From assembly GCF_017744015.1 (NCBI RefSeq), contig NZ_JAGHRA010000001.1, positions 310,001-374,000 of the forward strand: 64,000 bases of DNA. Reading direction: 5' to 3'. Positions 31,201 through 36,132 of this stretch are shown piece by piece. Position 1 is the first letter of the stretch. Every line of letters starts with the position of its first letter. Under the pieces are notes generated by a model. The model saw only the letters and a program-made list of their open reading frames with translations. It searched no databases and was not told the origin of the DNA. The translations under genes and the position numbers were made by a program. The DNA is from Paracoccus sp. R12_2. Its GTDB lineage: Bacteria > Pseudomonadota > Alphaproteobacteria > Rhodobacterales > Rhodobacteraceae.

Positions 31201-34105
31201 TGCCGACATTGACGTTGCCCGCGCCGGCACCGGCGCCGTCGGCCCCGGCCGCGATCGCATAGCCGCCATTGCCGCCGCCGCCGCCCACGGACTGCGCCAG
31301 AACGCCGGTCGAGAAGCGACCGCGCGTGCGAATCAGGTCGCCGCCCGCGATCAGGTTCACGTCACCGCCCGCGCTGGCCGCAGCACCGCTGCCCGCGACC
31401 GCCACATTGATGCCTGCCGCGCCGCCTGCACTGCCGTTGACACCCGCGGCGATGCTGCCACCGCCATTGCCGCCGCCGCCGCCGATCGACTGAACCATCA
31501 GCGCGGTCGAGCTGTCGCCCACGGTGTTGACATTCGAATCGGTGTAAACGCGGACCCGGCCTCCGGCACCCCCACCAGAGGCCGAGCCGCCGACGCCGAC
31601 CGACACGCTGCCCGAGAAGATCAGCGAGCCGCCGCCCGAACCGGCAACCGCCAGCCCGCCATTGCCGCCGCCCCCGCCGATCGACTGGAACAACATCCCC
31701 GTCGAGCGATCACCCGTCGTGACCACGCTGCCGGAAAATCCGGGCGCGGTCAGATTGCCGCCGCCGTCGATCGTGCCGACGCGCACCGCGCCGCCCGCGC
31801 CACCAGCCGCGCCCGACCCGCCGACGCCCACCGCCAGCGAGCCCGAAACCGGTCCGCCCGATGCCGCCGCCGCGACCGAATAGCCGCCATTGCCGCCGCC
31901 GCCGCCCACGGATTGCATCAGGATGCCCGTGGCGTCGTCGCCGCCGGTCTGGACTGAGGCATCGCCGCTGCCGGTCAGGATTGCCGTGCCACCCGCGCCA
32001 CCGGCGCCGCCGGACCCGCCGACCGACACCGAGGCCGCGCCGAACGCACCCACAGCGACCGACACCGCGCCGCCGCCATTGCCGCCGCCGCCGCCCACTG
32101 ACTGCACGAAGACGCCAGTTGCGCGGTCGCCTTCGGTCCGGATCTGCGATGGCTGGCTGGCATCCGTGTCGGACAGAGTGACATTCGCGGTGCCGCCCGC
32201 GCCACCCGCCGCGCCGCCACCGCCGATGGCAACGCCGACAAAGGCGCCGACTGCACCGGCCGATCCGCCATTTCCGCCGCCGCCGCCGATGGATTGCGCA
32301 AGAATGCCCATCGCGTCGTCGCCGCGCGTGGTGATGACACCGTCGTTGACGATGGTCACGGTGTTGCCGCTGCCGCCGCCAGATCCCGATCCGCCGACCG
32401 CGACCATGCCCGCCGACGACCCGCCATCGCCGCCGCCGCCGCCGATGGATTGCGCGACGATGCCGCGCGCGCCGTCACCAGTGGTCTCGATACGTCCCAG
32501 ATTGGTGACGCTGACCGCCGCGCCGCTGCCGCCGCGCGACCCGGTGCCGCCGATGCCGACAAGGCCGAACGCGTTCGCGCCCTGCCCGCCGCTGCCACCG
32601 ATCGATTGCGCCATGATCCCGTCAGACAGCAGACCGGTCGTGACGATCGACCCAGTGCCGGTATTGGTGACGCTGACCGCGCCGCCCGAACCGCCATTCG
32701 AACCCACGCCCCCCAGCGCCAGCGAGACCAGACCGGCCGCCGTGCCGCCCGCGCCGCCACCGCCGCCGATGGACTGCGCCATGATCCCGCGCGACAACGC
32801 GCCCTGGGTCTGGATCGCGCCCGCGTTGCTGACATTGACCGCAGATGCGTTGCCGCCGTTGTCGGCGCTGCCGACCAGCGAGACCAGCAGGTTGCCACTG
32901 ATCCCCGCCGACCCGCCAGAGCCGCCGATCGATTGCGCCAGAATGCCGTTGGCGAAATCGCCGGTCGTCAGGATCGTGGCACCCGCCAAGGTATTCACAT
33001 CGACCTGCCCGCCGTCGCCGCCAAAGCCGCCGCTGCCGGACTGTCCGACAAGCCCCCACTGGTTGCCGCCGTTTCCGCCGTTGTTGCTGACACTGAGTGC
33101 ATAGATGCCATGCGCGTTCGTGCCGCTGGTCGAGATTTCGCCAGACTGGTTCACGGTGACATGGCCGCCGTTGGAACTGTGCCCGCCGGTGCCGCCGCCG
33201 GGCGCCGCAAAGCCGCTGCCGCCATCACCCGCGCGGCCGCTGCGGCTGTAGGCGAAGATGCCGTAATTGTTGGTGCCGGTGGTCTGGATGGTGCTGGCTG
33301 CGCCTTGAGTGGCGATCACCCGACCGCCCGCACCGCCATCGCCGCCGTCGCGACCGTCCCAGAAGCTGAGATAGGAATCGCCGCCGCGCCCACCCGCGCC
33401 ACCGACGCTGCCGATTTCCCAGCCGATATTCGAGGTCGCATTGACGTCGCTGCTTAGTGTCTGGACCTGGGTCGGTCCCCCAACCCCGTCACCGCCCGAA
33501 CTGGGCGGCACGAACAGCGCGCCCGCGCGTCCATTGCTGCCGTCGCGACCGAAGACCACTTGCCGCACGCCGTTCGGACCGCTGACATCCACCGGCGGCG
33601 TCAGGTCTCCGGGCGTTCCGGTGCTGTTGAAATCATCGTTGAACGCAGTCGTCGTCTGTCCCAGCGGGAAAGCCTGCGTGCCTGTCGCGCCGGGGCTGGA
33701 AACCTCGGCGTCGCCGCCGCTTATGCTGCCGATGGTGAAGGCGACGGGCGGACTGTCGCTGTTATAGAACGTCTCGCCCGCCGCCTTGACCAGGAACGTA
33801 TATCCATCTGCGGTCTGGACGAACGCCGTGTCGCCGGCTGTCGGTGTCCCCGCCGGATCGACCAGCAGCGCGCTGACCGTCGTCTCGGTTCCCGTGACCG
33901 GGTTGGTGACCGGATCGCCGACAGCAGATGTTTCGGAGGGATCCGGGGGGGGCGTGGTCTGTGCCTGAAGGGGCTGGGCGCCGGCACCGACCGATATGGC
34001 AAGCGCTGTCACCATCAGCGTTCCGGGGGCGTATGCACCCAGCGGAACCAGCGAAGAAAACATCAACAGCGCACCCCGTGCGGTTGTGCAGACGAACCGT
34101 TGCAT
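19247..34105 (-). CDS. Giant repeat-rich autotransporter (4,952 residues)
   Basis: Type V secreted surface protein. Residues 1-50 look like an extended signal peptide ending LQAQ. Residues about 50-385 are non-repetitive to semi-repetitive. About 60 glycine-rich units centred on AQSIGGGGGNGG-like cores run from about 388 to 4310. A linker/autochaperone-like region spans about 4310-4650. A C-terminal beta-barrel of roughly 290 residues ends SLSFGMRF. Cys occurs only at residue 6 and twice just before the barrel (NCDKAN, RACYW). Two non-repeat inserts lie near 2839-2902 (acidic) and 3132-3190. The frame is unbroken over 14.9 kb. ATG 34105 has only a weak TAGGTTG site. The likely role is adhesion or a surface layer; the ligand is unknown. 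Confidence 0.92.
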   Translation of the reverse strand: MQRFVCTTARGALLMFSSLVPLGAYAPGTLMVTALAISVGAGAQPLQAQTTPPPDPSETSAVGDPVTNPVTGTETTVSALLVDPAGTPTAGDTAFVQTADGYTFLVKAAGETFYNSDSPPVAFTIGSISGGDAEVSSPGATGTQAFPLGQTTTAFNDDFNSTGTPGDLTPPVDVSGPNGVRQVVFGRDGSNGRAGALFVPPSSGGDGVGGPTQVQTLSSDVNATSNIGWEIGSVGGAGGRGGDSYLSFWDGRDGGDGGAGGRVIATQGAASTIQTTGTNNYGIFAYSRSGRAGDGGSGFAAPGGGTGGHSSNGGHVTVNQSGEISTSGTNAHGIYALSVSNNGGNGGNQWGLVGQSGSGGFGGDGGQVDVNTLAGATILTTGDFANGILAQSIGGSGGSAGISGNLLVSLVGSADNGGNASAVNVSNAGAIQTQGALSRGIMAQSIGGGGGAGGTAAGLVSLALGGVGSNGGSGGAVSVTNTGTGSIVTTGLLSDGIMAQSIGGSGGQGANAFGLVGIGGTGSRGGSGAAVSVTNLGRIETTGDGARGIVAQSIGGGGGDGGSSAGMVAVGGSGSGGGSGNTVTIVNDGVITTRGDDAMGILAQSIGGGGGNGGSAGAVGAFVGVAIGGGGAAGGAGGTANVTLSDTDASQPSQIRTEGDRATGVFVQSVGGGGGNGGGAVSVAVGAFGAASVSVGGSGGAGGAGGTAILTGSGDASVQTGGDDATGILMQSVGGGGGNGGYSVAAAASGGPVSGSLAVGVGGSGAAGGAGGAVRVGTIDGGGNLTAPGFSGSVVTTGDRSTGMLFQSIGGGGGNGGLAVAGSGGGSLIFSGSVSVGVGGSASGGGAGGRVRVYTDSNVNTVGDSSTALMVQSIGGGGGNGGGSIAAGVNGSAGGAAGINVAVAGSGAAASAGGDVNLIAGGDLIRTRGRFSTGVLAQSVGGGGGNGGYAIAAGADGAGAGAGNVNVGIGASAGGGGAGGVVDARVDAAVDTLGDDSGAIVVQSVGGGGGNGGFGIAAGAAGGGAGAGNVTVGLGGSGGSGGAGSTVIAAVNGDVATQGDRSAGVVAQSIGGGGGNGGFAVSGAVSGAGVGSGSVAVGLGGGAGSGGTGGAVTAAVTGDVTTEGTDSTAILAQSVGGGGGNGGFSVAGTITGSGTGSGAVSVGLGGGGGAGAAAGAVTLTSDGAVWTQGDRSSGVVAQSIGGGGGNGGFSVAGSVAGAGVGAGTVSVGLGGSGAGGGAAGAVDATSNGTILTYGFASSGFVAQSIGGGGGNGGFSVSAALSFAGTGAGSVGVGLGGSGAGGGDGAGVTAATSANVETRGDASAGILAQSIGGGGGNGGFSITPTLTGAGVGSGAISVGLGGSGAGGGNGGSVGLTVANGVLTRGDQSAAVVAQSVGGGGGNGGFNVTAAGTGAGTGSGAVGVGMGGRGAGGGTGGTVTSDVTGSLTTLGDSSGGLVVQSLGGGGGNGGMNVSAAVAVAGVGSGGASVGLGGAAGAGGDAGTVTSSLTGDVTTVGINSGGVTVQSLGGGGGNGGLNVSAILTGAGTGSGGVSVGLGGSGGDGGDGAAADSTVTGNVVTFGANSSGVVVQSAGGGGGNGGISVSAAVNLSGTGGGALAVGLGGSGGGGGDADTATGRVTGDITTVGLNSSGMAVQSLGGGGGNGGISIAGALNATGTGGGAASVGIGGSGGDGGLASAASGTLTGDVTTVGDSSGGVLVQSAGGGGGNGGLSVSGTVNLAGTGGGGVAVGVGGFGGGGGAAGTATGQVTGDVATAGTDSSAFTVQSLGGGGGNGGLSVAGTLSAAGTGSGAVSIGVGGFGGDGGAAAAASGTMSGDIVTAGDRSGGVLVQSAGGGGGNGGLNVSGAVSLAGTGSGVASVGIGGAGGGGGAADTATGSVTGDVETAGVDSAGITVQSLGGGGGNGGINVSASLTASGSGGGGAAIGVGGFGGAGGDAAAAQASVEGDVLTEGDRSGGVLVQSAGGGGGNGGLSVAGFVNLSGSGGGGASIGIGGMGGGGGDAGTASGTMTGNVTTAGADSAGYSIQSLGGGGGNGGINVSGTLSATGSGGGGAAIGVGGFGGGGGDAASAFGALTGDVATAGDRSGGVLVQSLGGGGGNGGLNVSGAVSVAGSGGGAAAIGVGGMGGGGGAADSATGSVTGDVLTLGNDSTGMTVQSLGGGGGNGGINVSAAISAASSGSGAAAIGVGGFGGSGGDAAAATGTMAGDVRTEGDRSGGVLVQSLGGGGGNGGLNVSGAVSLSSQSSGAVGLGIGGAGGLGGAGSSATGRVTGDVTTLGENAAGVMVQSVGGGGGNGGLNVSGAVSIAGNGSGAAAIGVGGFGGGGGISGDVTGAYTGTALTFGDRSAGVVAQSLGGGGGNGGINVSAGISVGSSFSGAVGLGVGGFGGGGGQAGSVDHTVAGYVQTSGDDSIGVLSQSLGGGGGNGGLNVSGAVSLSRQTSAAVGLGVGGFGGSGADAGVLTASTYTGGVLTFGDRSSGIVTQSLGGGGGNGGTNVTGSINLTQQNGGAGSLGVGGFGGGGGDGGAVTSTVATSAATESFQTRGDDSIGVLAQSVGGGGGAGGLNVSGAVSLTGQSGAAVALGVGGFGGAGGDAGTVGLDVTGTVGTMGDRAHGLMAQSLGGGGGTGGTNISGTLALTKPSGSNTIFSIAAGVGGFGGGGGDAGAVELGYSGALTALPRTVNGDGTITLNQTQGANGIVAQSIGGGGGDGGVNVTAGVAISSKPGAGQTDRSKSYGVLVGVGGFGGTGGNAGTVDVDVAEGSTITAHGTGRSGILAQSVGGGGGNGGLNVSGGIVSDTSLIVGVGGMGGNAGRADDVTVTARADIGVTTDPDDFGEPDDDSFEAKLRDILGDTIVDEAEDMVDSKGLKTLFVDLGLFKGDELPESEGSAGLLAQSIGGGGGNGGLNVSGGIALSKDGKIPSVTFGIGGFGGAANVSGNVLADHVGTIGVEGNWKHGIFAQSVAGGGGNGGMNVSGQLNWGSSEGTGGATDLSVVAGLGGHGGVGADAGDVDVISDGDIATRGYHARGIFAQSIGGGGGTGGMNVTAVGTKDSSPVAIGVGGFGASGGDAGDVSVTRGTATASAGRIDTDGVGAHGIEASSIGGGGGDAGINAVLGFSKTTGSGSNGGTAGDRKTPTNTGVDDSVIANYNSVLDELEGKTTTTTPSGGKQVNSAVVAIGGSAGNAGNGGQVDVTHFGDVETRQNGSHGVFAQSLGGGGGNAAFNLGLIFETGNADKNKGFGLAIGGGTGNGGSGGDVAVANTGDVDTHGDDAHGIFVQSVGGGGGNAGYTSLTNGGEGGNVAIQIGRTGGTGGTAGDVIASSDGDVVTRGARSHGLFAQSIGNGGGNSSATSVSLTTPKTNDKKGTTFKLSVGLEGGEGGASGNVTAAADGLIYTMGDDSHGVFAQSVGGGGGTGGGAGGAAGAGTSYSLNIGGTGGTGGVSGRVDVTSTARIATEGARATAIMAQSVGGAGGTGGYVKSGTTALSIAKNLIKGAEIGTTASINIGGNGGEGMTSDDVTVDSGGIVSTLGESAHGIFAQSVGGGGGMGGLVDNTIVNLRSTIATTATLSIGGSGGTGAVSGDVDVTNRSTIITSGKKSAGILAMAVGGGGGDAQYVRNIIAGPNADNSSRNALLIGGSGGTGAAGGAVSVANISGARIQTSGTESHGIFAQSVGGGGGNGSDVLSVSVSRPGSTAKVRQGLQLGIGGSGGTGGTGGAVDVRNDGVIVTTGAAAHGVLAQSVGGGGGNGGYSITGTATLQTGTSSDPTMALNVGGSGGSGNAAGAVSVTNGGQIDVAGDGAYGVLAQSVGGGGGNGGMAIALSLNDLAAQAKGQSYTKLAVGGAGGDGADGGDVTVTHSGTITVRGDNAYGIFAQSVGGAGGNAGLSISTPVAMAADYVISTLLGARTGTDGTAGTVTVNSTGDIVVLGANSQAILSQSVNGGGGNVQTFLDFTKTEAASARTLAAAPETGPDVGVTSSLSLGGEDVSGSAGSDVSQVHRGDMLTTAARSTGMLLQSVGGGGGTAVTDVKAGRTGDLRVDAMLGAVNTNDAGGGDITARRNGAVETRGDMSAGGLTQSVGGGGGRLMLNTGAGQAGSGQRSANVTLGADPSFRNDGGDVSLRLRGAVATRGDHASAQIVQSIGAGGGQAMMAGLDRARVTLGASDGSTGDGGAISLANRGNVQTAGGGAHGFVLQSIGGGGGMVATDLRAGSLSVNLSDDNGGDGGNIDLENRGYVLTTGRDAVGVLAQSLGGGGGAVDGLYRGSAGGAGRGGAISMDLTGNILSLGRDGIAVMAQSAGRDGADSISVALDGVIVGGSGTASGGVLSARAPTRPAGSTAGPAAIVVDGGTVNTVDLSSDSFLMSLNDRILSGGSGADQVTLNGGAVGNVDLGGGANRLAVTRGASFTALDRIDLGDDGAMRIDGDLYLGGDPYLAGGRNLGVRTRASQFRLTQNVSQTTELTGSLSFGRSATYTPDVYFRTDGAAGGDSDLIRVSGDATLSGTIRPVLQLLQRTAPLALIQAEGSAINDSTRVVDTAVIDYSINVSRSGGISSINLLADADFAVAGSNRNQRLLGDHIGRVLAGQGSAQMGPMFALIANMQTRAEVIDALDRLSSEGYAATQVGALYSGRQFARTMSNCDKANMAGAADDPRACYWIAAEAANLDRDATSESKRFALDTSTFSAGMRMPVGDELYLGMAAGFENYSMSNGDRFMADGKRAHLGVSLATYRGPWEVYGQLSGSKGDADATRVIGISGVLPNGDVVTAGTAHVSQTISQANIRLGGGYRYQPAGSNFYLRPGLDLDATWLHSASASEGGDRYGLELKKTSQWVLSATPSVELGTDIATDGQNRMRAYLRGEMTFSNADDVYVNATFPGADPSDGTFRNYSQISDRTRRLKAGMTFYGKDGDGYMNVGYQGEWGRQGTVGHTASLSFGMRF
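19250..20120 (-). other. Autotransporter C-terminal beta-barrel domain
   Basis: Residues about 4663-4952 of the giant protein. Alternating hydrophobic/polar strands such as FSAGMRMPVGDELYLGMAAG, WEVYGQLSGSKGD and FYLRPGLDLDATWLHS lead to a terminal Phe. This is the pattern of the 12-stranded autotransporter translocator recognised by the BAM machinery. Confidence 0.85.
26781..31270 (-). repeat. 24-unit array with an exact 195-bp period
   Basis: The pentamer CCATT (reverse complement of the Asn-Gly codons in the NGG part of each core) recurs at 31266, 31071, 30876 and so on down to 26781. That is 23 successive intervals of exactly 195 bp (65 codons). The neighbouring intervals on both sides are 198 bp. 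No insertion or deletion has accumulated across about 4.5 kb. Confidence 0.88.
27361..29320 (-). repeat. 390-bp higher-order (A/B) repeat inside the array
   Basis: Units alternate between an A form (GDRSGGVLVQS, mostly followed by Ala) and a B form (DSxGxTVQSL). A-form anchors lie at 29316, 28926, 28536, 28146, 27756 and 27366, each exactly 390 bp apart. The alternation indicates growth by duplication of two-unit blocks. Confidence 0.75.
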
Positions 34106-34599
34106 AACAACCTACCGATTTGATTTCGCGGTGTCGCGGCGTTGGGGTGATGCCGCGAACTCGCCTTTCAAAAAGCTCTGCTAAGCGTGCCATGTCAATA
34201 AATTTTCTGATAATTCTTCGGATTTTTTAGCTTGAAATCCGCGCAAACACGAATTTTCGCAATCGCGAGTCGCGCCCAGACCTCGGCGGAATGCCGCGCA
34301 AGCTGCCTGCGGGGTAAATCCTTTCCCTACATGGGTTTCGCATGATCATGCCAGTGCGCGAAGATACCAGGGCAGCAGAAATCCGCCGCCTTTTTCCGCT
34401 GTTGTTTTCAAGAAGCCAGAGAAATTCTGACGCGGGGATGGGTGCTTGGCAGAAGTGACCGAAGCAACACCCTTCGGATGACAGCGCGAAGTCCGCGATT
34501 AATCTGCGGGATCGGAAAAGATTATCTCCAGACGATCAAAGAACCCGGTTTGCTGCCAGATTGGCGGTTGCCGTCACCCGCGATGGGCGAGTCGACGGA
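34106..34599. other. 494-bp region without a gene
   Basis: This separates the autotransporter start from the end of the GntR/FCD gene. It is distinctly AT-richer (about 34190-34260) than its surroundings. A plus-strand open frame across 34442-34798 has no ribosome site, overlaps the regulator gene and has no recognisable content. Apart from the candidate promoter listed separately I see nothing supported here. Confidence 0.6.
34170..34198 (-). promoter_or_regulatory. Candidate autotransporter promoter
   Basis: On the minus strand TTGACA (34198-34193) is preceded by an AT-rich stretch (GAAAATTTAT and beyond) that could act as an UP element. A poor -10 (CTTTTT-like) lies 18 bases on. It would give a leader of roughly 60 bases before ATG 34105. 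Confidence 0.35.
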
Positions 34600-35280
34600 T
34601 CAGCCGCGCCAGTCGCCAAGCACGGCCGACAGTGCCCCCGTCGCCGGCGGATTGTCGTCGAACGCAATGCCAGCCTCGATATGGCGCAGATGCTGGTCCA
34701 GCAGGCGCTGCGCATCGGCCTCGTCACGCCGTTCAATCGCCTCGACGATCCGCGCGTGTTCGTCTTCGGCGCACAGCGTCGCCTGGCCCGAGGCATAAAG
34801 TCCGATGATCAACGAACTGCGCATCGTCAGCTCTTCCAGATAGCGGGCCAGTACCGGGTTTCGTCCGATCCGCCCCAGCAGCACATGGAACCCTCGCGAC
34901 AGCCTGACAGCGGCCGGGCGGTTGTCGCGGCCCTTCGCGGCGTCTTCCTCGGCCAGATGAGCGCGCAAGGCGATGATGTCGTCATCGGTGGCCTCGCGCA
35001 CCGCATTGCGGCAGATCACCGTCTCGATGGCGCGGCGGGCCTGGAAGATATTGCGCGCGTCCTGCGGTGTCGGCGTGGCGACATAGGCGCCGCGATTGGG
35101 CAGGTGATCAACCACCTGATAGGCGGTCAGCGTCGCCAGTGCCCGGCGCACCTGGGCACGGTTGCAGGCGAACAGGTCTGACAGCGCCTGTTCGCCAAGC
35201 TTGGTCCCGGCGCGCAGCCGCTGATCGGCGATCGCGTCCAGGATGCTGTCAACGATGATTGTCTCAAGCGGCTTGTCCAT
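34600..35280 (-). CDS. GntR-family transcriptional regulator with FCD domain (FadR type)
   Basis: 226-residue regulator. The N-terminal winged helix spans about 5-70 (VDSILDAIADQRLRAGTKLGEQALSDLFACNRAQVRRALATL). An all-helical FCD ligand domain spans about 80-205, with metal/ligand-type His residues (FHVLLG, DEHARIVEAIERRD, DQHLRHIEAG). ATG 35280 was chosen because it begins the HTH domain, although its ribosome site is weak; an upstream in-frame start would overlap the operator. It is divergent from the racemase/permease genes, so it probably controls hydantoin, allantoin or pyrimidine-like compound use. Confidence 0.86.
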   Translation of the reverse strand: MDKPLETIIVDSILDAIADQRLRAGTKLGEQALSDLFACNRAQVRRALATLTAYQVVDHLPNRGAYVATPTPQDARNIFQARRAIETVICRNAVREATDDDIIALRAHLAEEDAAKGRDNRPAAVRLSRGFHVLLGRIGRNPVLARYLEELTMRSSLIIGLYASGQATLCAEDEHARIVEAIERRDEADAQRLLDQHLRHIEAGIAFDDNPPATGALSAVLGDWRG

Positions 35281-35354
35281 TGGACTCAGATTGCACGCCG
35301 GACGGGCGCACGCAACAGCCTCGCGCACAGCGCTTTGGCAGAAAAATAATATTG

Positions 35355-35368
35355 GATTGTTAACAATC
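35355..35368. promoter_or_regulatory. Perfect 14-bp palindrome, likely GntR/FCD operator
   Basis: GATTGTTAACAATC is perfectly palindromic. Its TTGTTAACAA core resembles FadR-type half-sites (TnGTnnnACnA). It lies in the 124-bp divergent gap, 75 bases upstream of the regulator start and 37 upstream of the racemase start. It probably controls both. Confidence 0.6.
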
Positions 35369-35404
35369 TGTGTTATCAATAATGCGACTCACGGAGGGAA
35401 ACGC

Positions 35405-36103
35405 ATGAAACTAGTTGTCATCAACCCCAACTCGACCCAGTCGATGACCGACAAGATCATCGCCTCGGCCCGCGCCGCCGCCGGCGATCATGTGCAGGTC
35501 GAAGGCCGCACAGCCCATGGCGCCCCCGCCAGCATCGAAGGCCATTTCGACGAGGTGATGTCGGCGGCCCATCTTCTGCGCGAAGTCCAGGAGGCCGAGG
35601 CCGCGCATGCCGACGCCATCGTCGTCGCGTGCTTTGACGATCCGTCCATCGGCGCATGCCGCGAAATCGCCACCGGCCCCGTCCTGGGGATCTGCGAGGC
35701 AGCCTGCAAGGCGGCCAGCATGATCGCGACATCGTTCTCGGTCATCACGACCCTGCCCCGGTCGGTCCCGATCATCGAGGAACTGGTCCGCAAATACGGG
35801 CTGGACCATCAGTGCCGGAAGGTCCGCTCGGCCGCGATCCCTGTCCTTGCGCTGGAAGAACCCGGATCGAATGCCCGCCAGCTTGTCCGCGACGAGATCC
35901 TGCGCGCCATCGACGAGGATAACTGCGAAGCGGTCGTCCTTGGCTGCGCCGGGATGTCCGACCTGACCGAATGGCTGTCCCAGGAAACCGGCATTCCGGT
36001 CATCGACGGCGTGACCGTCGCCACGAAATTTGCCGAGGCGCTGGTGGGCGCCGGGCTGAAGACCAGCAAGATCGGCGCCTATGCGGTGCCCAACAAGAAA
36101 TAA
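35405..36103 (+). CDS. Asp/Glu-hydantoin racemase family protein (hydantoin or allantoin racemase)
   Basis: 232-residue cytoplasmic cofactor-independent racemase. The N-terminus MKLVVINPNSTQSMTDKI carries the NPN motif. The two catalytic Cys sit in VVACFDDPSIGACRE near residues 76-90 and VVLGCAGMSDL near 178-188. It interconverts enantiomers of 5-substituted hydantoins or allantoin. ATG 35405 follows GGAGGG. The NCS1 permease follows after 29 bases. No hydantoinase or carbamoylase gene is in the window, so the rest of the pathway must be elsewhere. Confidence 0.87.
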   Translation: MKLVVINPNSTQSMTDKIIASARAAAGDHVQVEGRTAHGAPASIEGHFDEVMSAAHLLREVQEAEAAHADAIVVACFDDPSIGACREIATGPVLGICEAACKAASMIATSFSVITTLPRSVPIIEELVRKYGLDHQCRKVRSAAIPVLALEEPGSNARQLVRDEILRAIDEDNCEAVVLGCAGMSDLTEWLSQETGIPVIDGVTVATKFAEALVGAGLKTSKIGAYAVPNKK

Positions 36104-36132
36104 TCCACATCACCCAAGACAGGGAGTCTGAT

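Larger units (their letters stand above)
21170..32950 (-). repeat. About 60 tandem glycine-rich repeats in the autotransporter passenger
   Basis: I counted about 60 occurrences of the core (G/A)xxxQS(I/V/L/A)GGGGGxGG, the last degenerate (AVMAQSAGRDGADS). Each unit is about 65 residues: Thr-Gly-Asp turn, the Gln-Ser core, a hydrophobic stretch such as LNVSGAVSL, and a second Gly-rich stretch such as VGVGGFGGGGG. The mean spacing is near 200 bp. Toward both ends the units become irregular in length and sequence. Confidence 0.9.

Noticed and set aside
21170..32950. Possible CRISPR array because of regular spacing
   Set aside because: The 195-bp periodic units are coding throughout and have no short palindromic repeats with unique spacers of 30-40 bp.
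34442..34798. Plus-strand frame of 118 codons between the autotransporter and the GntR/FCD gene
   Set aside because: Much of it overlaps the regulator gene on the other strand, it has no ribosome site, and it resembles no family.
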